This document shows, piece by piece, positions 1-5,667 of a DNA stretch of 14,589 bases. Position numbers and translations under genes: made by a program. Source of the stretch: Candidatus Micrarchaeia archaeon (GTDB taxonomy: Archaea > Micrarchaeota > Micrarchaeia > Anstonellales > Bilamarchaeaceae); assembly GCA_041650355.1 (NCBI GenBank), contig JBAZLI010000015.1, positions 1 through 14,589 on the forward strand, given 5' to 3'. Position 1 is the stretch's first letter. Each line of letters opens with the position of its first letter. The notes beneath the pieces are model-generated. The model was not told where the DNA came from and searched no databases. It was given only the letters and a program-made list of their open reading frames with translations.

Positions 1-404
1 CCCATGAACGGGACGTACATCGTGGTGCTCCCTGCGGCCCTGAGCGCTATGAGCGGGATTCCTGCAAGAAGGGGCAGGAACGCCTTCACTGCCTGCGGGA
101 TGTCCAGCAAATCGTCCACGAACCCTATGAAAGCGATTATGAAGACCGATACGAGGGCAGCGAGCACGAAGTCCAGGTTGAACTGGAAGCCGAGGAAGGT
201 GTTGAAGAATATGGAAACGAGAATCCCCAGGGCCATGCCGGCGATGATGCCTATGCCGCCCATTTCAGCAACTTCGGGCCGATCCGGCTTGTTCACGTCG
301 TGCCCCACCATGCCCATTTTTTTGAGGCGCGGAATTATCGCCCAGAGGACGATGGATGTGAAAAAAAGGGAGATGAAAAAAGAGACGGCCAGGTATGCTA
401 TCAT
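1..404 (-). CDS. UDP-GlcNAc:dolichyl-phosphate GlcNAc-1-phosphotransferase (GPT/Alg7/AglH-like), 5' part only
   Basis: Partial membrane enzyme of the MraY/WecA/GPT family (glycosyltransferase family 4), which moves GlcNAc-1-phosphate from UDP-GlcNAc to a polyprenyl or dolichyl phosphate at the cytoplasmic membrane face. The first 134 residues are present and the rest lies beyond base 1. A membrane helix (about residues 1-24) is followed by the cytoplasmic segment GMVGHDVNKPDRPEVAEMGG (31-50), which resembles the eukaryotic/archaeal GPT signature of a D-N-K/P-E run before a Gly-rich helix. The Mg-binding acidic motif FVDDLLD sits at 95-101, with further helices on both sides. The ATG overlaps the stop of the upstream membrane gene (TGATG, 402-406), so the two are probably translationally coupled. 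WecA-type transfer in S-layer or exopolysaccharide assembly is possible, but the D-V-N-K-P segment favours the archaeal GPT branch. Confidence 0.85.
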   Translation of the reverse strand, partial: MIAYLAVSFFISLFFTSIVLWAIIPRLKKMGMVGHDVNKPDRPEVAEMGGIGIIAGMALGILVSIFFNTFLGFQFNLDFVLAALVSVFIIAFIGFVDDLLDIPQAVKAFLPLLAGIPLIALRAAGSTTMYVPFM

Positions 405-1690
405 CAGCGCACCCTTATCACGGTCGCGTTCTCCCCGAAGTAGGCGCCGTACCTGAAAAGCAGGTCGTAGAGCGGCGTTTCAGATATGTCCTGCACGTTC
501 ACCATCAGGTTCGAGGGGTCGCTGTACGGAAGCTGCGTGAGTTGCCTTATCTTGGTGAAGGGCACCATGGCGCCTTCGCCGGTGCGCAAATCAACCAGCT
601 GGGCGTCCTCAGGGGCAAGCTCGGACTGGCTGACGCGCATGTAGAGCGCGTAGTAGCTGCTGGTGAACAGCGCGACCTCGCCGCCGGACGCGTCGCTCCC
701 TGTGGCGTAGTACGTGAAGAATATGGGGGAGCCTGAATATGCCCGGGTGAACGCACGCCTGGAGAAGATTATGGAGTCCGGGAGCGAGGCGTTCTTCTTC
801 AGCAGCTGAGTGGAGTTAAGGAGCACGGGCTCCTTGCCCGAGAGGTACTGGAACGCTTTTGGATAATCAAGCACCCCGTACGTGCCCTGGGGCTGTGCAA
901 GGGAAGCGAAGAGCGCCAGCTCGCCGGATGAGAGAGACTGCGCCCCTGCCTGGGTTATGGAATAAAAGGAAGTGAGCGCGCCGAAGGCGACGAAAAGGAG
1001 CGCGAGCGCGTAAACGTCGCGGGGCTTCACGTTGTGGAGCGAGATTGCCACATAGAACAGAGCGGCTATGAACAGGGCTGAAACCACTGCCGCGAGCGCG
1101 TCGCCGGAGTAGAAACCCTGCATGCAGAATAAGAATGCGGCAAGCACCAGCGCCTTGTCCCCATACGGCTCGCTCTCTACTATCTTTATTCCCTGGGCTG
1201 ACGAAAGCGCGAGGAGTATTGCGGAAATGCCGGGCGCGAACGGGATGAGGAGCGCGCCGAGGAGCGCGAGCGCGGCCGAAACCGCGTCTTTCTTGTAGCC
1301 GAGCAACGCTACGAGCCCGAACGGAAGGAGCGTGCCTGCGAGCTTGGCTCCGGCTGCGAGGCTGAATGATTGGCCGAGGAGCGCGCCGAGGACCGGCGAA
1401 ATGGAGAAAAGCGATGCGGTACTGGCCCCGGAGAATGCGAAGAGGAGCGCTGCGAGCAATGAATGGAACTCATCGTTCCTGAGCGCGTACGCCGAAATCA
1501 GGTAAACGGCCAGCGGAAGGATTGCCAGCAGGGCAAGGTTTATTGCATCGATGCTGCCTGCGGAAATGCCGGAACTGAGAAGCACCCCGTAGTCTGAATC
1601 CGAGAACGCGGGATGATGGAAAGCCGCTATCAGGGCCAGGGAAAGGACCGCGACTATGGCGGCGTAAAGCAATTTTCTGTCGGAAACCAT
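404..1690 (-). CDS. polytopic membrane protein of unknown function, C-terminal extracytoplasmic domain
   Basis: A 428-residue protein I cannot assign to a family. A probable signal-anchor helix at residues 7-25 is followed by a run of Ala/Leu-rich helices up to about residue 250, roughly eight to ten in all. The last 180 residues are hydrophilic with alternating beta-like segments and hold sequons (NST, NAS, NAT), which suggests an external domain. Multi-helix N-terminus plus outer C-terminal domain is the shape of GT-C glycosyltransferases, but I see no clear DxD/ExD motif in the first loop (DSD at 31-33 is the only candidate), so this is only a hint. It starts 27 bases after the HMG-CoA reductase stop and overlaps the GPT gene by TGATG. 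A GGGG stretch about 8 bases before the ATG may serve as the ribosome binding site. The context suggests a role in surface glycan assembly. Confidence 0.7.
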   Translation of the reverse strand: MVSDRKLLYAAIVAVLSLALIAAFHHPAFSDSDYGVLLSSGISAGSIDAINLALLAILPLAVYLISAYALRNDEFHSLLAALLFAFSGASTASLFSISPVLGALLGQSFSLAAGAKLAGTLLPFGLVALLGYKKDAVSAALALLGALLIPFAPGISAILLALSSAQGIKIVESEPYGDKALVLAAFLFCMQGFYSGDALAAVVSALFIAALFYVAISLHNVKPRDVYALALLFVAFGALTSFYSITQAGAQSLSSGELALFASLAQPQGTYGVLDYPKAFQYLSGKEPVLLNSTQLLKKNASLPDSIIFSRRAFTRAYSGSPIFFTYYATGSDASGGEVALFTSSYYALYMRVSQSELAPEDAQLVDLRTGEGAMVPFTKIRQLTQLPYSDPSNLMVNVQDISETPLYDLLFRYGAYFGENATVIRVR

Positions 1691-1717
1691 ATGAAAACCC
1701 CGTGCATGAGAGAAACG

Positions 1718-2989
1718 TCAGCTCTTTTTCTTTTTCGACCTAACAGTCTTTAATATTTCCTTCGCCTGCTCGAGCTTGTAAACTCCTGTGCGGGCCAGTT
1801 CAGAGGAAACCGCATCTGCCTCTGCAGGAGCGGATGCGCCTGCAAGGATGGCCAGGTTCCTTGCCTGGAGCTCCATGTGGCCGCGCTGTATCCCTTCTGT
1901 GGAGAGCGCGCGGAGCGCGGCGAAATTGTTCGCGAGCCCCACGCACGCGCCCAGCATCGAGAGCTCCTTTGCCCCCTCCACTCCGGCTATCTTGAGCGAG
2001 ATTCCTGCGATGGGATTGGAGCCTATGCTGCCTCCCACGGTGCCCAATGCGAGGGGGAGCTCTATCTCTCCTATGAGGTTGCCTCCCGGGTCTTTTTTGT
2101 AGCTGGTGAGCGGCGTGTAGCTTCCCTTAAGGGAAGCGTAAGCGTGCGCCCCTGCCTCGACTGCGCGCCAGTCATTGCCGGTTGCGAGCGCGAGCGCGTC
2201 TATGCCGTTCATTATTCCCTTGTTGTGGGTCGCGGCACGGTAAATGTCGGCGCATGCGAATTCGTAGGCGTCCAGCACCGCTTCGACTGTTTCGGGCCCT
2301 ATGGACTCTTTTTTCCACACCGCCTTCGCGCGGGCCATCCTCTTGGTGGCGAGGTTGGAGAGTATGCGCAGGCATGCCCTGCCTTCCCCTGCGCTTTTCT
2401 CCACGGTGGGCGCAATACCTTCCAGGAGCGTGTTCAGCGTGTTGGCGCCCATGCTGTCCCTCACATCAACGTCGAAATAGAATACTGCCATCCCGCCGCG
2501 GGGCGTTGAAAAATGGCGTGCGCGCATGCCCCTGAAGCCGCCGCCGCGCGCTTCCATGCTTTTCGTGAGCTCCGTTGCGGCTTTCTCGAGCTCCTTCCTG
2601 TGCGCCAGCGCGTTTGAAACAGCTGATGCGGGGTTTTTGAGCCCGACCAGCTGGACCTGGCCCGTCATGATGGGGTCGTCAGCGCTCGCTGTAAAACCGT
2701 CGGGGAGGCACAGCTTGGCCGCGTGGCTCGCCGCGGCTATCACGCTCGGCTCCTCCACGGCCATCGGAACCAGGTATTCCTTACCATTCATTATGAAATT
2801 CAGGCCGATGCCGAGAGGCAGGTGCGCGGCTCCGACCGCGTTCTCGACCATCCGGTCCGCGGCTTCCATGCTCAGCGCGCCTGTGTTCCTGAGAAGCGCT
2901 GTTTCGCCCGGGCTGAGCCTGGCGTGGCCTGATATGCGCCTTATCCGCTCTTCTATTGGAAGCTTGTAAAAGCCAGAAAACTCAGTCAT
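1718..2989 (-). CDS. mvaA: hydroxymethylglutaryl-CoA reductase, class II type
   Basis: A 423-residue HMG-CoA reductase, close to the roughly 428 residues of the Pseudomonas mevalonii enzyme. It interconverts HMG-CoA and mevalonate; in archaea the reductive direction feeds isoprenoid lipid and dolichol synthesis. Class II traits are the N-terminal PLGIGLNFIMNGKEYLVPM stretch (58-76) without a membrane anchor, and the EEPSV motif at 79-83 with the catalytic Glu. The other catalytic residues are visible as HNK (K257), GND (D273) and GHM (H371); the last three are offset by exactly 10 from K267, D283 and H381 of the P. mevalonii enzyme. LGTVGGSIGSNP lies at 315-326. The C-terminus ends in a Lys-rich tail. 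An A/T box near 3020-3030 lies about 25 bases before the transcript start expected near 2995, so the mRNA is probably nearly leaderless. It is first in a three-gene operon with the membrane protein and GPT. Cofactor preference cannot be read safely. Confidence 0.95.
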   Translation of the reverse strand: MTEFSGFYKLPIEERIRRISGHARLSPGETALLRNTGALSMEAADRMVENAVGAAHLPLGIGLNFIMNGKEYLVPMAVEEPSVIAAASHAAKLCLPDGFTASADDPIMTGQVQLVGLKNPASAVSNALAHRKELEKAATELTKSMEARGGGFRGMRARHFSTPRGGMAVFYFDVDVRDSMGANTLNTLLEGIAPTVEKSAGEGRACLRILSNLATKRMARAKAVWKKESIGPETVEAVLDAYEFACADIYRAATHNKGIMNGIDALALATGNDWRAVEAGAHAYASLKGSYTPLTSYKKDPGGNLIGEIELPLALGTVGGSIGSNPIAGISLKIAGVEGAKELSMLGACVGLANNFAALRALSTEGIQRGHMELQARNLAILAGASAPAEADAVSSELARTGVYKLEQAKEILKTVRSKKKKS

Positions 2990-3095
2990 TTTATCAGGGG
3001 TATAATGCTCGGAAACGCTTAAAAATCAGATTTTTTGCGTTCCGGGTTGCAGATTGCGGCAGGCGCCCAAAGACAGGACTGATGGGCAGGCAGAA
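2990..3095. promoter_or_regulatory. intergenic region with mvaA promoter and 3' end of the wHTH gene
   Basis: Read on the minus strand, an A/T-rich box (ATTTTTAAG, about 3022-3030) stands about 35 bases before the mvaA ATG and is followed by a second CATTATA stretch close to the start. No Shine-Dalgarno-like sequence precedes the ATG. The remaining bases up to 3095 are the short 3' region of the wHTH gene, including a minus-strand A-rich/T-rich part but no clear hairpin. Confidence 0.45.
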
Positions 3096-3545
3096 TCAGC
3101 GGTTGATGCCCTCCAGCGTGTCCAGGGCCTGGCCCACGGAGGAAAAGGAGCTGTCGAACCTTTTCTGGTAAACTTTCCTTACCACTTCGGAAAGCCGGCC
3201 TTCCTCCCCGTCGCCGAAGAAGTGCTTTCCGTCGCGCTTGCCGACCAGCCCGGCCTCCTTCATGCGGAGGAGATGGTAATAGACGGATTTCTCGTCTGCT
3301 CCGGCGTTCATTGCCGCGAGCTCGTCAAGTATCTCTTTCGTGGTGGGCTGGATGCCGCGCACGCGCAGGTTTATGAGCGCTTCGAGCACGTCCAGGAGTA
3401 TGGTCCTGCTCTCGTTCGGGGAAATCAGCCCCAGCGAGAGCGCTATCCAGCGCACAAGGGATTTCTTGGTGAGTTTCACGTCTTCCGGCAGGGCCATTTC
3501 CCTGAGTGTGGTTTCTCCTCGTATCAGTTTTCCTTCAGGAAGCAT
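3096..3545 (-). CDS. winged helix-turn-helix transcriptional regulator
   Basis: A 149-residue likely DNA-binding regulator. The N-terminal 50 residues (LPEDVKLTKKSLVRWIALSLGLISP) look like a helical leader seen in some archaeal wHTH proteins. The winged helix spans roughly residues 55-120, with a TTKEILDEL helix, a DEKSVYYHLLRMKEAGLV recognition helix and a KRDGKHFFGD wing, typical of the ArsR/MarR-like fold. The C-terminal tail (EVVRKVYQKRFDSSFSSVGQALDTLEGI) may dimerise. The frame is open 26 codons further upstream, but those codons (rich in Trp, Cys, Arg, Phe) look unlike coding sequence, and the ATG at 3545 lies about 35-40 bases behind an A/T box (TTTTTATTT, 3580-3588), so I use 3545. 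It is divergent from tRNA-Arg, with tandem repeats between them that might be its operator. The target is unknown. Confidence 0.8.
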   Translation of the reverse strand: MLPEGKLIRGETTLREMALPEDVKLTKKSLVRWIALSLGLISPNESRTILLDVLEALINLRVRGIQPTTKEILDELAAMNAGADEKSVYYHLLRMKEAGLVGKRDGKHFFGDGEEGRLSEVVRKVYQKRFDSSFSSVGQALDTLEGINR

Positions 3546-3609
3546 AAGCCATCGCACCCGTAAGCAAATCCAGGTCAAGAAATAAAAACATTCTAGAATC
3601 GCGTGGAAC

Positions 3610-3639
3610 CGCGGAAGCGCCAAAAATACGCGGAGGCGC
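3610..3639. repeat. pair of 11-base direct repeats upstream of tRNA-Arg
   Basis: CGCGGAAGCGC (3610-3620) and CGCGGAGGCGC (3629-3639) differ at one base and start 19 bases apart, close to two helical turns. They sit just before the tRNA-Arg A/T box and between two divergent transcription units, a position suited to an operator. The function is inference. Confidence 0.5.
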
Positions 3640-3643
3640 TGAA

Positions 3644-3652
3644 TTTTTTAAA
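3644..3652 (+). promoter_or_regulatory. TATA box of tRNA-Arg
   Basis: TTTTTTAAA lies 28-36 bases before the first tRNA base, the usual place for an archaeal TATA box of a tRNA transcribed from a site a few bases upstream of position 1. As no other box precedes the next two genes, this promoter may also drive them. Confidence 0.65.
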
Positions 3653-3718
3653 CCTTGTGGGCATTAATTAGATTCCGGAGGGCCCGTAGCGCAGCTTGGA
3701 TAGCGCGGCACTCTCCTA

Positions 3719-3750
3719 TTCGCCACTTGCTGATGCAGGGACGGGGAGGA
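3719..3750 (+). other. tRNA-Arg intron 1 (canonical position 37/38), 32 nt
   Basis: Loop bases CTCC (3713-3716) pair with GGAG (3745-3748) as the 4-bp central helix. The 3-nt bulges are TAT (3717-3719) and GAA (3749-3751). Cutting after the second base of each bulge leaves loop CTCCTAA. Inside the intron TCG/CGG and a CTTGC/GCAGG hairpin extend the fold. This is a well-formed BHB motif. Confidence 0.88.
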
Positions 3751-3772
3751 AGGTGTAGGCCATGGGTTCAAA

Positions 3773-3809
3773 TGCCTGGTTGCGCTGAAGCGCAACCTGG
3801 AGCTGGATG
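3773..3809 (+). other. tRNA-Arg intron 2 in the T-loop (position 59/60), 37 nt
   Basis: T-loop bases TTCA (3767-3770) pair with TGGA (3804-3807, one G-T). The 3-nt bulges are AAT (3771-3773) and TGT (3808-3810). Cutting after the second base of each restores TTCAAAT followed by CCCAT. The intron core is a perfect 8-bp hairpin, GGTTGCGC/GCGCAACC (3778-3785 with 3790-3797) with loop TGAA. Site 59/60 is a known but uncommon archaeal intron position. Confidence 0.9.
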
Positions 3810-3849
3810 TCCCATCGGGCCCGAATTTTCAGAATTCCCAGGTGGTTTC

Positions 3850-4866
3850 ATGAAATGGTTCTTGGCTGTATTTTTGGCCGCGGCCCTTGCGCTGGCGGGA
3901 TGCACTTCGGAAAAGGGCCCTGAAGCCCAGAATGCTAATGGCACTATGGCGCTGCCCAACGCGTCGGATAATACCATTGCGCAGGAGAACCTTTCGGGCA
4001 ACGCCACTGTAGCCGGGAATTTCACAGCCAACGGGACCGGACAGGTCCAGCCGGCAGAAAACGTTTCTGAAATTTCCAACAGCACGCTCAACGAGACTGC
4101 TGGTCCCTGGGACTTGGATGCGAATGAGAGCGAAGGGAACGGGAGTTCTGCGGATGCCGGCACGAATCTTAGTTTCGTGAACATAAGCGGAAATCTGGAA
4201 AGGCTGGCTGCGCTGGGCGCCGAGCTTGATGCGAACGCGGAGGCGGCGCAGGTGCTGGACGAGCAAATAGATTTGGTGGCGATATTCGGGGTGCAGGACT
4301 CCGGGGCAGGCTTTGATGCGCGCCGCGATGCCATGATTGAGGGGATAGACCGGGTTGCTGCAAGGCTCAACGAAGTGAAAATGAAGATTGCCAACAACAC
4401 GCGCGTGGATGATGAGACCAGGGAGTTGGCTGCAGAGGACCTTGGGATGCTCATTAAGGATGTGGAAAGCTACAAACCCGACTTGCAGGACGCTGAAACT
4501 GCAGAGGACCTCGACTACCTGGAGGAGGACTTGGTGCAATACCTTTATGACAGCAGCGAGGGCGTAGCTATGGACATAGGAGACGTGCTTTACGTGATGG
4601 CCGAGGAATCGGGCGAGAACGGTGATGCGGCTGTTGAAGAGACCGGGATTGCGCTGGACGCGCTCGATGCAGGGTGTGCGCATGGGAGCGGTGATGCTTT
4701 CGATTCCAGCATTGCGGAGCTTGGAACAACGCTGGAGGCCCTTAGGGCGGCCATGGACGCCTACGAAAACAGGGGAATGGTGGATGGGATGAAGAACTCG
4801 GCCGCGATCGTGAATGAACTGGCTGAAAGTTTGGAAACCGCGCAGGAGTCCTGCGGAGCAGGATGA
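3850..4866 (+). CDS. sequon-rich lipoprotein, putatively heavily N-glycosylated
   Basis: A 338-residue exported lipoprotein of unknown function. The signal peptide MKWFLAVFLAAALALAGC ends in a lipobox with the lipid-anchored Cys at 18. Residues 30-111 form a low-complexity linker carrying 13 N-X-S/T sequons (Asn 30, 37, 47, 51, 57, 61, 71, 77, 81, 92, 97, 106, 111). One more follows in NNT further on. From about 115 to the end it is acidic, helical and Ala/Glu/Asp-rich, with two Cys near 275 and 335, and looks like a coiled or helical-bundle domain. The frame is open back to 3655, through the tRNA, but the signal peptide and a GGTGGT site (3841-3846) fix the start at 3850. It begins 26 bases after tRNA-Arg and ends 9 bases before the asparagine-synthase-like gene. 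The glycosylated stalk is inference; the sequons are directly seen. Confidence 0.85.
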   Translation: MKWFLAVFLAAALALAGCTSEKGPEAQNANGTMALPNASDNTIAQENLSGNATVAGNFTANGTGQVQPAENVSEISNSTLNETAGPWDLDANESEGNGSSADAGTNLSFVNISGNLERLAALGAELDANAEAAQVLDEQIDLVAIFGVQDSGAGFDARRDAMIEGIDRVAARLNEVKMKIANNTRVDDETRELAAEDLGMLIKDVESYKPDLQDAETAEDLDYLEEDLVQYLYDSSEGVAMDIGDVLYVMAEESGENGDAAVEETGIALDALDAGCAHGSGDAFDSSIAELGTTLEALRAAMDAYENRGMVDGMKNSAAIVNELAESLETAQESCGAG

Positions 4867-4875
4867 AGTGGTGGG

Positions 4876-5646
4876 ATGATTGTGGAGCTGGCGAGGGCGC
4901 TGGAGAAAAGCGTCCAGGAATGCCTTGAGGATAGAATCGCGGTCTCGTTTTCAGGGGGGCTGGACAGCAGCACGATTGCCGCCATAGCCAAAAAATGGAG
5001 CGAAGTCGGGCTGTTCACCGCAGGGCTGGAAGGAAGCGAAGACCTAGAAGCCGCGGGAAAAGTCGCTGACGAACTCGGGCTCAGGTTGGAAAGGGTACTG
5101 CTTGGCGAAAAAGCTGTAATGGACATATATGGGAAGATTTACTCTTTCTACCAGGGAAGCATGCTGAAGATAGAGATAGGGGTGCCGGTTTACGCGTGCT
5201 GCTCCGAGGCTGCGCGCGCGGGTTACGGGGCCATACTGTTCGGCTCCGGCTCTGAGGAGCTGTTCGTGGGCTATGAAAGGTATTACCGGTATGCTGAAGA
5301 GGGGAAGGATTTGGATGCAATCCTCAAGGAGGAGTTCGGGAAGCTGGGCTCAGGGGACGGGGCCATGATAAAGAAAATAGCTTACAAATGCGGGCTCGAG
5401 GCAAGGTTCCCGTTCTGCAGCAGGAGCGTCGCCGAGCTCGCGTTCAGCGTGCCGCTCGAGGAAAGGATGGCAGAAAGGGAACTGAAGAAAGGGGTGCTCA
5501 GGGAAGCCGGGAAACTGCTCGGAGTCCCTAAAACCGCGCTCGAGAGGAGGAAGAAGGCGGCCCAGTACGGCAGTGGAGTGCACAAAGTGATTATGAGGAA
5601 CAGGAAGGAGCTGGACGAGAGGTTCCCTGAGAAGCTTGAGCATTAG
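4876..5646 (+). CDS. stand-alone asparagine-synthase-like ATP-pyrophosphatase
   Basis: A 256-residue protein matching only the C-terminal synthetase domain of AsnB-type asparagine synthetases; the N-terminal glutaminase domain (catalytic Cys2) is absent. The PP-loop SGGLDSS lies at 26-32 and binds ATP pyrophosphate. GSGSEELFVGY (123-133) corresponds to the G-x-G-A-D-E-L-F-x-G-Y motif of AsnB. The ARFPFCSRSVAELAFSVP stretch (176-193) and the C-terminal RRKKAAQYGSG (224-234) match the family's substrate-side motifs. Family members adenylate a carboxylate and add ammonia or another amine. Without a glutaminase this one would need free ammonia or a partner, so asparagine synthesis is only one option. 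It is probably co-transcribed with the lipoprotein (9-base gap); the GGTGGG run abuts the ATG, an unusually short spacing. Confidence 0.85.
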   Translation: MIVELARALEKSVQECLEDRIAVSFSGGLDSSTIAAIAKKWSEVGLFTAGLEGSEDLEAAGKVADELGLRLERVLLGEKAVMDIYGKIYSFYQGSMLKIEIGVPVYACCSEAARAGYGAILFGSGSEELFVGYERYYRYAEEGKDLDAILKEEFGKLGSGDGAMIKKIAYKCGLEARFPFCSRSVAELAFSVPLEERMAERELKKGVLREAGKLLGVPKTALERRKKAAQYGSGVHKVIMRNRKELDERFPEKLEH

Positions 5647-5667
5647 CTGAAGCGCTGGCCGTTCGCT
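5647..5667. other. short tail-to-tail spacer
   Basis: Only 21 bases separate the stops of the asparagine-synthase-like gene (+) and the secretion ATPase gene (-). It has no hairpin or long T tract, so transcripts probably run into each other's 3' ends. Confidence 0.4.

Larger units (their letters stand above)
3680..3823 (+). tRNA. tRNA-Arg(CCT) with two introns (37/38 and 59/60)
   Basis: The acceptor strands GGGCCCG (3680-3686) and CGGGCCC (3816-3822) pair fully, G73 is 3823 and no CCA is encoded. D-arm: GCGC (3689-3692) with GCGC (3703-3706), loop AGCTTGGATA. Anticodon stem: GCACT (3708-3712) with GGTGT (3752-3756), two wobble pairs. The anticodon loop after splicing is CTCCTAA with anticodon CCT at 3715-3717, reading AGG. 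Variable loop AGGCC. T-stem: ATGGG (3762-3766) with CCCAT (3811-3815). The T-loop starts TTCAAA (3767-3772) and is completed by T (3810) only after removal of a 37-base insert. Exons sum to 75 nt and form a standard archaeal tRNA-Arg. Both junctions fit bulge-helix-bulge folds. A search that assumes at most one anticodon-loop intron would misfold or miss this gene. Confidence 0.93.

Noticed and set aside
3655..3849. Upstream extension of the lipoprotein reading frame
   Set aside because: It runs through the tRNA-Arg gene, and a signal peptide plus ribosome site mark the ATG at 3850.
3829..4683. 284-codon minus-strand ORF opposite the lipoprotein
   Set aside because: The plus strand has a signal peptide, lipobox and operon spacing; the minus frame overlaps the tRNA end and shows no recognisable features.
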